A stretch of DNA of 64,000 nucleotides from Strigops habroptila (taxonomy: Eukaryota; Chordata; Aves; Psittaciformes; Psittacidae): the NCBI RefSeq assembly GCF_004027225.2, contig NW_022651105.1, forward strand, positions 186,001-250,000, written 5' to 3'. A program made the position numbers and the translations under genes. A model generated the notes under the pieces. It saw nothing but the letters and a program-made list of their open reading frames with translations. It had not been told where the DNA came from and made no database searches. Of this stretch, positions 44,837 to 55,100 are shown piece after piece. Numbering within the stretch: position 1 is the first letter of the stretch; each line of letters starts with the position of its first letter.

Positions 44837-46591
44837 GTGAGAACGGGAACGGGATCGGGATCGGGAATGGGATGGGGGTGGGATGGGGATGGGAATGGGG
44901 ATGGGGATGGGAACAGAAATGGGATGGGGATGGGAATGGGAATGGGACCGGTAAAGGGAACGGGACCGGTAGCAGGGACGGGAACAGGAATAGGAGCCGG
45001 GATGGGAAAAAGGGCAATAGGGGTGTCCCCATCCCCGTGTCCCCATCCCGGTGTCGCGGCCACCTCATTCCCCATCGGAACCTCTGTCCCCATTGCTCCT
45101 TCACTGCCCCTATTGCCCCCCATTGCCCCCTCCCTGCCCCCATTGCCCCTTCACTGCCTCCATTGCCCCCTCCCTGTCCCCATTGCCCCTTCACTGCCCC
45201 CATTGCCCCCATTGCCCCTTCTCTGTCCCCATTGGCCCCTCCCTGCCCCCATTGTCCCCATTACCCCCATTGCCCCTTCACTGCCCCCATTGCCCCCCAT
45301 TGCCCCTTCACTGCCCCCATTGCCCCTTCCCTGCCCCCCGTTGCCTCTTCACTGTCCCCATTGCCCCTTCCCTGTCCCCATTGGCCCCTCCCTGCCCCCA
45401 TTGCCCCATTACCCCCATTCCCCCCTCACTGCCCCCATTGCCCCCATTACCCCCATTGCCCCTTCACTGCCCCCATTGCCCCCCACTGTCCCCTCTCTGC
45501 TCCCATTGTCCCCATTGCCCCCTCCCTGTCCCCATTGCCCCCCATTGCTCCCTCACTGCCCCCCTTGCTCCCCATTGCCCCCCATTGCCCCCTCCCTGTC
45601 CCCATTGCCCCCCACTGTCCCCTCTCTGCTCCCATTGTCCCCATTGCCCCCTCCCTGTCCCCATTGCCTCCCATTGCCCCCATTGCTCCCCATTGTCCCC
45701 ATTGCCCCCTCACTGCCCCCATTGCCCCCGTTGCCCCCGCAGGAGCCTCCTGAACAAGCCCAAGAGCGAGATGACGCCGGAGGAGCTGCAGAAGCGGGAG
45801 GAGGAGGAGTTCAACACGGGGCCCCTCTCGGTCCTCACGCAGTCGGTGAAGAACAACACCCAGGTCCTCATCAACTGCCGCAACAACAAGAAGCTCCTGG
45901 GACGCGTCAAGGCCTTCGACAGGTCCCTCTGCATGGCCCCAAGAGGCTCCCCCATGGCCCTTGGCAGCCTCTGGTGTCACCCATCCTGCTCCGCTTTACC
46001 CTCATGGGGTACAAGGTCCCCACCGTGGTCCCACCATGGTCCACAATGTGCTCCTGACTCACCCTTGTGTGCCCCAAGGGCCCCCCTTGCTCCTGCTCCT
46101 TCTCCTCTGGGTCACCCCAGTGTCATAAACATCCCCATTGGTCACCACAGCACCCCCAAAGTGTCCCTTTGAGTCCCCCATGGCCCGTCCTTTTGGGTCC
46201 CGAAGCCCCCCCCGATCCCTCTGTGTTCCCCTTTGGGGTCTCCAGGTCCTACTGGGTGTCCCTCCCCATGTTGTTGGGTCCTGCTTGCTCTGGTGTCCCT
46301 TGATCTTCCCGCACTCCCCAACCCCTTGTATCCCCATAGGGGTGGCACAACTCCCCCTTGGCCATGTCTTGACGGGGGGGACACCCCAATACAAGTGTCA
46401 TTGCCCCCCCCCCCAGGCACTGCAACATGGTGCTGGAGAACGTGAAGGAGATGTGGACCGAGGTGCCCAAGAGTGGGAAGGGGAAGAAGAAGTCCAAACC
46501 CGTCAATAAGGACCGGTACATCTCCAAGATGTTCCTACGTGGAGACTCCGTCATCGTTGTCCTGCGCAACCCCCTCATTGCTGGGAAGTAG
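44835..46591 (+). CDS. SNRPD2: SNRPD2, small nuclear ribonucleoprotein Sm D2
   Basis: The coding parts are 44835-44836 (AT of the start codon), 45743-45922 and 46417-46591, giving 118 residues, the same length as human. As far as I can recall the human protein, the sequence is identical in every block ([75 protein letters not shown]). SmD2 is one of seven core Sm proteins that ring U1, U2, U4 and U5 snRNAs for pre-mRNA splicing; Sm1 and Sm2 motifs are intact. Intron 1 interrupts the start codon between T and G (CACCAT|GTGAGA...GCAG|GAGCCTC). Intron 2 uses a donor with a weak downstream sequence (ACAG|GTCCCT). It lies head to head with the CCDC81-like gene. Confidence 0.97.
44850..45740. repeat. 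Simple repeat and CCCCATTGCCCC minisatellite in SNRPD2 intron 1
   Basis: (GGGATG/GGGAAC)n hexamers (44850-45010) are followed by ~22-bp CCCCCATTGCCCCTTCACTG units up to the exon-2 acceptor. Long Pro/His/Cys frames on plus are artefacts. Confidence 0.93.
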
Positions 46592-47181
46592 GGATCCCCC
46601 CCCCCCGGGATGGGATGGTCCCATCCGGGGTGGATGAACCCCCCTGGATTCCCTTAGGGTTGCCTGGAATCTCTTAGGATTACCTGGACCCCCCCCCATC
46701 AGATTGCAAAGAGCCTTCCAGAATTCCCTGGAACCCATCTTGGGATGGGATGAACCCGCCTGGATTGCTTGGGACCCCCTTTGGGATGGGATGAACCCCC
46801 CTGGATTGCTTGGGACCCCTCTTGGGATGGGATGAACCCCCCTCCAGATTCTCTGTTACCCCCCACGATCCTCTGGGACCCCCACAGGATTCCCTGGAAC
46901 CCCCCCTGGATTCCATGGAACAGCCCCAGGATTGTTTGAATCCCCCATATTCCCTGGAACCCCCCCCAATATGGGTTGAACCCCCCCCCCACATACCCTG
47001 GACCCACACTGGGGCTCCACACTCCAACCTCAGGCCATACCAGGACCCCCCCCCCATCTCCCTATGGGGACCCCCAACACCTTGTCCCCCCCCAGGCTCT
47101 CACATAAGGGTTCTTGCCCCCCCCGGGGGTATTTGGGGGGGTCCTCTCTGTGTGTGTGTGTGTGTGTCCATAGGCAATAAA
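46592..47181 (+). other. SNRPD2: SNRPD2 3' UTR with minisatellite and poly(A) signal
   Basis: From the stop, GGATGAACCCCCCTGGATTG-type repeats run to about 47000. Then comes a TG run and AATAAA at 47176-47181, followed by a GT-rich element (TTTGTGTGTGTGT), together a complete 3'-end signal. Confidence 0.8.
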
Positions 47182-47279
47182 GCCGGTTCGTTCCTTCCCG
47201 GTGTCACCTTTGTGTGTGTGTGTCCCCCAGGGCCCCTTTTACCCCCCCCAAGTTTACCCCCCGTGGTACTGGCGGGGGG

Positions 47280-47460
47280 GCGTGGCGTGTTTCCCGCGCT
47301 GGGCTATTGGCTCCGCCCCTTCTGAGGAGTCGTCCAATCAGAGCAGGTGCAGCGGCCCCGGGCCGCGCCTTTCCGGCGCTGGCCACGCCCCCCCCCCACC
47401 CGGCTCAGCTTCGCGCCAGCGTCGCCCGCTCGAGGTGGGAACGTGGAAGTTCCGGAGCTG
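47280..47460 (+). promoter_or_regulatory. CpG-rich promoter of a gene lost in the gap
   Basis: An inverted CCAAT (GGGCTATTGGCTCCGCCCC) and a direct CCAATCAGAG with GC boxes precede a CpG-rich stretch and a donor-like CTCGAG|GTGGGA (about 47431-47437). A 5' UTR exon is plausible. Confidence 0.55.
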
Positions 47461-47499
47461 GGATCGGCCTCGGAATGGAGCCAACCGGGAATGGGGCCC

Positions 47500-47995
47500 T
47501 GTGGGCACGGGACACCCCCATGGGGCCCGAGAACAGCCCCCATGGGGCCCGAGAACACCCCCCATAGGGCCCGGGACCCCCCAGTGGGGCCTGAGACCCC
47601 TTCAGTAGGGCCTGGGACACCCCCCACCAATAGGGCCTGAGGCCCCCCCAAAGGACATCGACCCCCCGCCCAACAGGGCCTGAGACCCCCCCGAATGGGG
47701 CCTGAGGCCCCCCCCCATAGTACCCGGGACCCCCCAATAGGGCCCGAGATCCCCCCCCAATGAGGCCCGAGACTCCCCCCCGCCAATGGGGCCTGAGACC
47801 CCCTCCAATGGGCCCCGAGACCCCCCCCCACAATGGGGCCTGAGACCCCCACAATGGAGCCTGAGATCCCCTCCAATGGGGCCTGGGACACCCCTCTTCC
47901 AGGGCCCCCCCATAGCACCCGGGACCCCCCAATAGGGCCTGAGACCCCCCCCAATGGGGCCTGGGGACCCCCCAATGGGGCCTGGAACCCCCCCG
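47500..47995. repeat. CCCCCAATGGGGCCTGAGAC minisatellite
   Basis: About 20 units of ~25 bp between the CpG promoter and the next exon, so probably intronic. Confidence 0.93.
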
Positions 47996-48038
47996 GAGCC
48001 ATTTAAACCCCCGGTTCTTGTGTGTCCCCCCGCCGCAG

Positions 48039-48072
48039 ATGTGGTCCCCGGGCTCGAGGCCGCCGGGCAGGA
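48039..48072 (+). CDS. First codons of an unidentified gene, cut by assembly gap
   Basis: After a pyrimidine tract and acceptor (CCCCGCCGCAG) the sequence reads ATG and then codons for MWSPGSRPPGR before the N run. This could be the first coding exon of the gene driven by the CpG promoter at 47.3 kb. Eleven residues are too few to name it. Confidence 0.4.
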
Positions 48073-48170
48073 NNNNNNNNNNNNNNNNNNNNNNNNNNNN
48101 NNNNNNNNNNNNNNNNNNNNNNNNNNNNNNNNNNNNNNNNNNNNNNNNNNNNNNNNNNNNNNNNNNNNNN
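48073..48170. other. Assembly gap (98 N)
   Basis: Run of N. The true distance is unknown, and the join of left and right sequence depends on scaffolding. Confidence 0.99.
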
Positions 48171-48244
48171 TGTTACTTTTATTACTGGGTGCTGAATGAT
48201 TTTTCACTGAAGACAGAAGGTTACTTTTTACTGGGTTTGTTCTG

Positions 48245-48860
48245 TATTGGATTATTATCTGAGGAGAACCAAAGTAGAGCAGTGACAAAAAGGTGGAACC
48301 AAGAGTCGTTTTGCAGGTGTCGGTAGGCTGCGGAAGAGAGAAGCATGCCTCATGCCTAGTTGTCATTAGCCATCACCTATGCGTGGAGATCTCATAAAGA
48401 GTTCCACCAAATGGCAATCTGTCCATGCTTGGCCATGTAAAACTCTATCTCTCTACTACTCCTCCATAAAACACAGTCGGGTGTCCTGGAGCAGAGCTCC
48501 CAGAGTGCAAACATCCAGCCCATGCTCCTAATCCCAAGGTGCCAGTACAGGAAGCTGCTGCTGGGTAGCCCTTAGGTCTCAACACCTCTGGAATGGTGCC
48601 ATCAACAAGCCAGTTCAACCTAGCTTGAAGAACAAAAGCCACCTAAAGCCCCATTTGTATCCTGCCTCTGTGTTGAGTGCTCTCGAGTGTCCTGAAGCAC
48701 ACCACGCAGGGTGCAGATGTCCAGACCCTGCTCCCACAGCCGAGGAGCCAGAACACAACGCTGCTGCTGGGCATCACCTCCACAGGGTGTGCTCCACAAC
48801 GGTGCCACTGAGACGGCAATGAGACCTTGCTTACCCACCTAGAGCTCTGTCTGTATACTG
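48245..48860. repeat. Satellite-like ~190-bp repeat, second block
   Basis: Begins with GAGAACCAAAGTAGAGCAGT, as at 34399, and follows the same order (CATCACCTATGCGTGGAGAT, GGCAATCTGTCCATGCTTGG, GGTGCCATCAACAAGCCAGT, GGTGCCACTGAGACGGCAAT), spaced about 193 and 207 bp. It is a second copy of the 34.4-kb block placed just after the gap. Confidence 0.78.
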
Positions 48861-48934
48861 CCTCTGTTGAGCGCAAACCTCCAGCACCTCATTGCAAACT
48901 CCATGACCCCTGATATCGGGCACAAGAGAGGAGA

Positions 48935-49170
48935 GGATGCACGCAATTGGGCTTTTAGGTGGGAAAGTGAGGAGCGAGAGCAATGATGGTGGCACCGTTG
49001 CAGAGCTCACTGTGTGCAGAAGAGGCCCAGCACCAGCTTTTTATCCTGGCTCTTCGGCTGCGGGAGCAGGGCCCCGATGTTGTACGCGTGGTGAGCTCCG
49101 CAACGGTGCCACCGGCATCGCTCTCGCTCCTCGCTTTCCCACCTAAAAGTCCAATTGCGTGCAACCTCTA
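48935..49170. repeat. Inverted pair of satellite-like units
   Basis: The arm starting GCACGCAATTGGGCTTTTAG (48938) reappears reversed, ending CTAAAAGTCCAATTGCGTGC at about 49161. Arms are about 75 bp with a ~90-bp centre. Both arms contain the satellite core GGTGCCACC..CACCTAAAA, so they are two units head to head. The pair lies about 200 bp before the start of the PIM-like exon. Confidence 0.85.
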
Positions 49171-49360
49171 CGGCGAGCACCCGAGGCTGTGCCGGAGCCC
49201 AGCGCGTAGAGCACAAACGTCCCCCGGCGCTCTCTGGCCCGCCCCCAGCCTCCGCTCAGCCCGGAGCTGGCCGGGGGCCGCCGACACACACGGGAGCCCG
49301 GCGCGGAGCGGGCGGGCAGCGGCCGCCGCGACCCCCGAGCCCCCGGTGCGCGGTGCGAGG

Positions 49361-50960
49361 ATGCCGGCACCGGGAGCGCGGTCGGGCAAGGTGCCCGTGG
49401 TGCTGCTGACGCGAATTGACCCATCGGCCTATCTGCGCTCCGGGACCGGCGGGGAGCGGCACGCCGCGGAGGCGCAGCCGGGGAAGGCCGGTAACAACTC
49501 GGCTCCGCTCGGCCCGGAGCAGCCGGTGGGGGCCGGCGGGGGCCCCGGGACAGCAGCAGCGGCCGCGTGCGGCAAGCAGGGAAGGAGAAGCAGCCCCTGG
49601 AGCGGCTTTATCGTGTGGGAGCGCTGCTGGGGAGCGGCGGCTTCGGCTCCGTCTACTCGGGGGTCCGCCTGTCCGACGGCGCCCCGGTAAGTGACGGGGC
49701 CGGCGGCGGGGCCGGCGGCGGGGCGGGGAGGCGGCGCGGCGGGGGCCAGCTCAGCCCAACGCTGCCCTTGGCTTGCAGGTGGCGATCAAACGGGTGGCTC
49801 GGGAGCGCATCTCCTCATGGGGCGAGCGGGTGAGTGCGCGGGGCCACCGGGACAGCGCGGGGCAGGGCGGGCGGGGGGAAACCGGGACAGCGCGAGGGGA
49901 GCAGGCGCGGAGTCACCGGGAGATGCGGAGCATCCAGGGCAGGGGGTGCCCGGTACTGGGTAGGGGGGCACTGGAGCAGCCCCGGGGCGGGAGGCACCTG
50001 GTACTGGCGAGGCCAGACAGGGGGGCACCGGAGCATCTCTGGGGTAGGGGGTCACCTGGTACCGGTAGGACCGGGCAGGATAGCACTGTAGCATCCCAGG
50101 CAGGGGGACACAGGACCACTGGCCCAGCATCAGCCCCACTGACGGGGTCGTGGGCCAATGCACCCCCCAGCCCCGGCGCTGGTCACAGGGCCACAGGGGA
50201 GAAGGCAGCCCATGGCACGGCACCCACACAGCTACCTCCAGCCCCGAGAGAGACACGGCTGGGGAGAGCTGTCAGCTCCTGATGTTCTGCTGTGTGTTCA
50301 CAGGAGGAGCCAGCAGCCTTGCCCACAGAGGAGAAGGATGAGGATGCAAAGGAGGAGTCGGAATATGTTAGTGACAAAGAGCTGTCCCAAGGAGAAGCCG
50401 GCACCTTGTACAACATCTGCGTCAACCCCTTGGTGCCAGAGCTCTTCCAGGACCCCCGAGCGCATATCCAGGAGGGACCCAGCATCCTCAGCAGCATGGG
50501 CATGGATGCGGCAGCAGAGGCAGCCGGAGACCTGCAGAGCGTGTCTCCTGCCCCAGCCGGTCCCACGGACACCGAGCCGGCAGCTCCGAGCCTGGCTGGA
50601 GCTGCTGAGGAAGAGCAGCACCGGGCACCTATTGCTGCTGTGGAACACAAGGAGAAGACCAAGAGCTTGGATGTGGCCATGGCAGAAGTTTCAGCTGCAG
50701 TAGTTGAGGACGCTGCATCTCCTGAGGCCGCAGAAACTCAGGGAGAGCCAAGCACAGCCCCTCTCATTGCAGAAGCAGGAGAGGGTGCAGAAGACATGGT
50801 GTCTCCCGTGTCTTCCCATCAGGAAGAGTCCGTAACAACCGGTGTCTCCCCAGCAGCACACGAGGGGGATGTGACACCTTCTTTGACTGAGATCCCTGGG
50901 GCAGATGCTGGAACACCGCACCCTGGAGCCAGCAGCTCAGCTCCCTCTCAGCTTCCCTGA
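49361..50960 (+). CDS. PIM1-like kinase N-lobe fragment, possibly fused in frame to an Ala/Glu-rich tail
   Basis: Exons 49361-49490, 49580-49686 and 49779-49829 match the first three exons of PIM1: [12 protein letters not shown], then [20 protein letters not shown] with the glycine loop, then [16 protein letters not shown] with the ATP-binding lysine. The next PIM exons (hinge, HRDIKDEN, DFGS) are absent, so no active kinase is possible. The next acceptor (TTCACAG, exon 50304-50960) belongs to the family of the 52-56-kb gene and is in the same phase, predicting a 314-residue chimera. Residues 1-96 would be PIM-like and 97-314 would be [18 protein letters not shown]... to SQLP. Whether the exons are spliced together is unknown. 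Otherwise it is a truncated PIM pseudogene beside a partial copy of the other gene. Confidence 0.6.
49835..50150. repeat. ~50-bp degenerate repeat in PIM-like intron
   Basis: Imperfect units with CACCTGGTACTGG and GGGGCACYGGAGCAGCYCCG. The sequence shared with 54505 onward starts at about 50151. Confidence 0.6.
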
Positions 50961-50980
50961 TGTCTCTTACTCTCTTGTCT

Positions 50981-51852
50981 GCCAACAAGACTGGTCACTA
51001 CTGGTGTCCCCCAGGGCTCAGTATTGGAGCCAGTGTTGCTTAATTTCTTTCTTAGAATCATAGAATCACAGAAGCAGATCACTGATGACCTGGATGAGGG
51101 GATCGAGTGCACCCTCAGTAAGTTTGTGGACGACACCAAGTTGGGTGGGAGTGTTGATGTGCTGTAGGGCAGGAAGCTCTGCAGAGGGATCTGGACCGGC
51201 TGGATCAATGGGCTGTGGCCAATGGGATGAGGTTCAACAAGGCAAAGTGCTGGGTCCTGAACTTGGGAGCATCCTGGCCTGTATCAGCACCAGTGTGGGC
51301 AGCAGAACCAGGGCAGTGATTGTCCCCCTGTACCGGGCACTGCTGTGGCCGCCCCTCGAATCCTGTGTTCAGACCTGGGCTCCCCCTAAGGAGAGACATT
51401 GAGGTGCTGGAGCAGGGCCAGAGAAGGGCAGCGGAGCTGGTGCAGGGCCTGGAGCACAAGTGTGATGAGGAACGGCTGAGGGACCTGGGGGGTTTAATCT
51501 GGAGAAGAGAAGGCTCAGGGGGGACCTTATCGCTCTCTACCTGAAAGGAGGCTGGAGCCAGAAGGTGCCTGCTCTGCTCTCCTAAGGAACGAGGGATAGA
51601 ACAAGAGAAAACGGCCTCGAGCTGGGCCAGGGGAGGTTTAGACTGGCGATTAGGAAGCATTTCTTCACTTCAGGTGGAGTCAGGCATTGGAACAGGCTGC
51701 CCAGGGCAGTGCTGGAGTCACCGTCCCTGAAGCATTCACACACCGTGCAGACGAGGCGCTCAGTGCCATGGGTTACGGTGGCCTTGGCAGTGCTGGGGAA
51801 TGGTTGGATTTGATGATCTTCAAGGTTTTTTCCAACCTGTTGCCTCTATGAC
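50981..51852 (+). mobile_element. CR1 LINE, 5'-truncated and internally deleted
   Basis: Plus orientation. The start codes for the reverse-transcriptase stretch [14 protein letters not shown] (GGTGTCCCCCAGGGCTCAGT). It continues through AGTTTGTGGACGACACCAAG (FxDDTK), GAGGTTCAACAAGGCAAAGT and CTGGAGCAGGGCCAGAGAAG to the 3' end GATGATCTTCAAGG...TTGCCTCTATGAC. A small AGAATCATAGAATCACAGAA piece near 51055 marks an internal join. It separates the upstream sequence of the multicopy gene (50925-50980) from the rest (52078 on), which are contiguous at 57225-57450. Confidence 0.88.
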
Positions 51853-52077
51853 TGCCGGGAGCAGCCCTGGTGAGCCCAGTGGCCATGGGCATGATGCCAC
51901 CAACATCACAAAGCCTCGGTGGCCACTGTGGAGACACCTGGGACTGGTTCGGAATGGCTGGGACGGGTCATGGGTGTGGGCATCTCCACTGCGACCGCCG
52001 GTGCTTTGTGATGTAGGGGGGCTCCTGGTGCCCAGAGGCCATTGTGACGGGGTGGCCCCGTGGTGAGCGTGGGGTAC
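51853..52077. other. Short unique spacer
   Basis: Unique sequence between the CR1 end and the promoter-proximal block of the following gene. Nothing was recognised. Confidence 0.4.
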
Positions 52078-52185
52078 GTAAGGAGCGAGAGCCCTGGAGC
52101 AGCCCAGTCCAGAGGAGCAGCCTCACTCAGGAGGCAGCAAATTCCCTGGAAGCCCACGGCAGGTCAGCGTCCCAGGACGTGGAAG
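52078..52185 (+). promoter_or_regulatory. 5' flank/UTR of the multicopy gene
   Basis: TAAGGAGCGAGAGCCCTGGA through CAGGAGGCAGCAAATTCCCT to the start codon is shared with 57286-57394. The conservation of this non-coding stretch marks the upstream end of the duplicated unit. Confidence 0.6.
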
Positions 52186-55100
52186 ATGCCCGTGGGCAAA
52201 GAGGCGAACGCCCGTTCCCAGCCCGCTGAGGGCAGGCCGAGCGCGCAGAGGATGCGCCAGGTGAGAGCCGGGGCAGGAGGGGGAGGCCGGTGGCGGGACG
52301 GGGCCGCACGGAGCTGCCTCGGTGCCGGGGCCGGGCTTGCCGGCACTGCGGGGGCCGCTGTGCCAAGGCAGCCGCCTCCATCACACACCTCTTCCTCCTC
52401 CTCTTCCTCCTGCCCGCAGGTGGCCCGCAGGCAGCCCGAGGAAGCGCCGCAGGGCAGCCCGAGCCAGGCCTCGTCCCACCATGGGATCACGCAGGCACGG
52501 GTGCCCAACCCAGAGAGGTTTCAGCGTGTCGCCAACCAGCAGGCACAGGTAGGGAGCCCGAGGGAGACGGGGCCGAACGTCTTCCCGCCCCCGGGAGCTG
52601 CTGACGGGCAGGCGGGAGGTGCGGGAGGGAGCAAGCTGAGCCCCCCGTGCCGTGCCCGGCCGGCTCCCCGGCGTGCCGGGGGTGCTCTGGGCAGCGGCCG
52701 TGGGCTGCGGGTGGCCAGCCCTGTCCCCAGCCGGCTCTGGGAGCAGGCGGCAGCCGCCTGCGGGGCTGAGCCCTGCCCTGGGGCTGGCGGGGGAGCCCAA
52801 GTGCAAGAGCTCAGCCCGCTGGGACGCGGGCGCAAGGGACACCGTCACACAGCCTCTCTCCTCGGCTTCTCTTGCAGATGGGCAGCGCGGGGCACCGAGG
52901 GATGCTGCCCCGCAGCAGCGGGCCAATGCGTGAGCAGACGCTTCGTCTGCCACCAGTGGTGGCAATGGCACCCCGGCCGCCTCCTCGCTCAGAGAGACCC
53001 GTCGTCACCTCCTGCAGGCTGCCGCCTGTGGCACCAGCAGCCTCTGCGGCTTCTGGCACTGTCAGCAGCTTGGCCATCGGCAGCACGAGCAGCAGGCAAC
53101 AGCAGCTTCTCAAAACCGCAGCCCAGCTGCGCCGCGAACCAAGTCACGGCAGCAGAGTTGCATGGCCAGAGACCTGCCGGACACCTGCCCCACTCAGCCC
53201 CACAGCCTCTGCCTCTGCAATGGAGAGCTCGGGCAGCGTGAGCGCAGTCCTGCGCAAGAACAGCACCGGGAGCCGGGGAGCCCGCCGGCAGCCAGCGCCA
53301 CGGCAGGACCTGGCGCACAGCAGGGCTGCAGGGATGAGGACAAGGACAGACCCTGTCCCGGTGGCTGGCAGCAGCAAGGCCCCTGCCGCTCAGCCCACAC
53401 GTCACTCTCACAGCCATGGGGGTACCGGTGCTCCCCAGAGCAGGAACACAGGGCAAGCAGCAGAGCACCTGCCAGCAATGCCGGCGGCACGCATGAATTC
53501 CTGCATCAACACCAAGTTCCTTGGTGTGCACTACAGGCCTGTTGCACAGCGTCTGCCCCCCCAGCCCAGCAAGACCAGGCCTTCGGAGCAGCCGAAGAAG
53601 AGCTGCCTGGCCAGAGCTCCTGAGGAAGAGGAGCACCAGGCACGTCTCCTTCCCGTGGCACCGGCACCAGCTTCTAATAACCTTGGCAAGAAGGAGGCAG
53701 CACCACAGGGGCAGAGACATGCACCTGCCCTGAAGGGCACCAGAGTGATGGACGCAGCTCTGCAGGTCACAGCCACATCCAAAAAGAGGAAGCTGCTGCT
53801 CCCGCCCTTGCCTGGGATCCTGAGAACCAGCAAGAAGCAGGCGGAACAGCAAGACACAAGCCAAAGCTGGCATGTGGCGATGGCAGCATTGCCGCATGCA
53901 GCACTTAAGGACACCGAGTCTGCTGTGAGCCATGTGCGTGTGTCAGTGGCAGCAATGAGACCTGCAGCAGTTGAGGGCACGGAGTCTCCTGTGGCCGCAG
54001 AGCCTCAGGGAGAGCCAAGCACAGCCCCTCTCGTCCCAGCAGCAGCCGAGAGTGGAGAAGACATGGTGTCTCCTGTGGCTGGAGACCACCAAGAAGAGGC
54101 CATAAGAGCCAGTGTCTCCCTGGCAGCACACGAGGGGGATGTGACACCTTCATTGACTGAGATCCCTGGGGCAGATGCTGGAACACCGCCCCCTGCCCCT
54201 GGGGCAGAAGATGAAGGGGAAGCAGCAGCTCGTCCCTTGGCTCAGGACTCTCAGCACCAGGTGAGTGACAGCGTGTGGCCGGCACCGGCGATGCCGAGGT
54301 GCTGGAGGCAGCCCCAGAGCCCGGGCTGTGTGTGGCAGGGACATTGCTGGTGCTCCCTGTGCCATCCCGCTGACATCCCCTCCCTCCCCTGCCCGTGCTC
54401 TTCCTCTCCCGTCCCGCACCCCTGCTCTGGCGCAAAGGCACTGAAGGAGAGCAGCCCGGGAGGGACCTCCCCAGTGAGCAGCCACCAGCAGCAGCCCCAG
54501 CACCAAGTGACGGGCCAATGCACCACCCAGCCCCGGCGCTGGTCACAGGGCCACAGGGGAGAAGGCAGCCCATGGCACGGCACCCACACAGCTACCTCCA
54601 GCCCCGAGAGAGACACGGCTGGGGAGAGCTGTCAGCTCCTGATGTTCTGCTGTGTGTTCACAGGAGGAGCCAGCAGCCTTGCCCGCAGAGGAGGAGAAGG
54701 ATGAGGATGCGAAGGAGGAGTCGGAATATGTTAGTGACAAAGAGCTGTCCCAAGGAGAAGCCGGCACCTTGTACAACATCTGCGTCAACCCCTTGGTGCC
54801 AGAGCTCTTCCAGGACCCCCGAGCGCATATCCAGGAGGGACCCAGCATCCTCAGCAGCATGGGCACGGATGCGGCAGCAGAGGCAGCCGGAGACCTGCAG
54901 AGCGTGTCTCCTGCCCCGGCCGGTCCCACGGACACCGAGCCGGCAGCTCCGAGCCTGGCTGGAGCTGCTGAGGAAGAGCAGCACCAGGCACCTCTCGCTG
55001 CTGCGCACCAAGAGCAGGAGGAGGCACTGGCATCAGCTTCCCCTGGCTTTGATGAGGAGGAGGCAGAAGCAGAGGCCTGGAAAAAGGCATTTGCCCTGCT

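Noticed and set aside
45051-46172. Pro/His/Cys frames of 293-449 codons on plus
   Set aside because: They cover the CCCCATTGCCCC repeat in SNRPD2 intron 1 and only touch the real exon.
49361-49829. Functional PIM kinase
   Set aside because: Only the N-lobe exons are present; the catalytic loop and DFG exons are not in the window on this strand.
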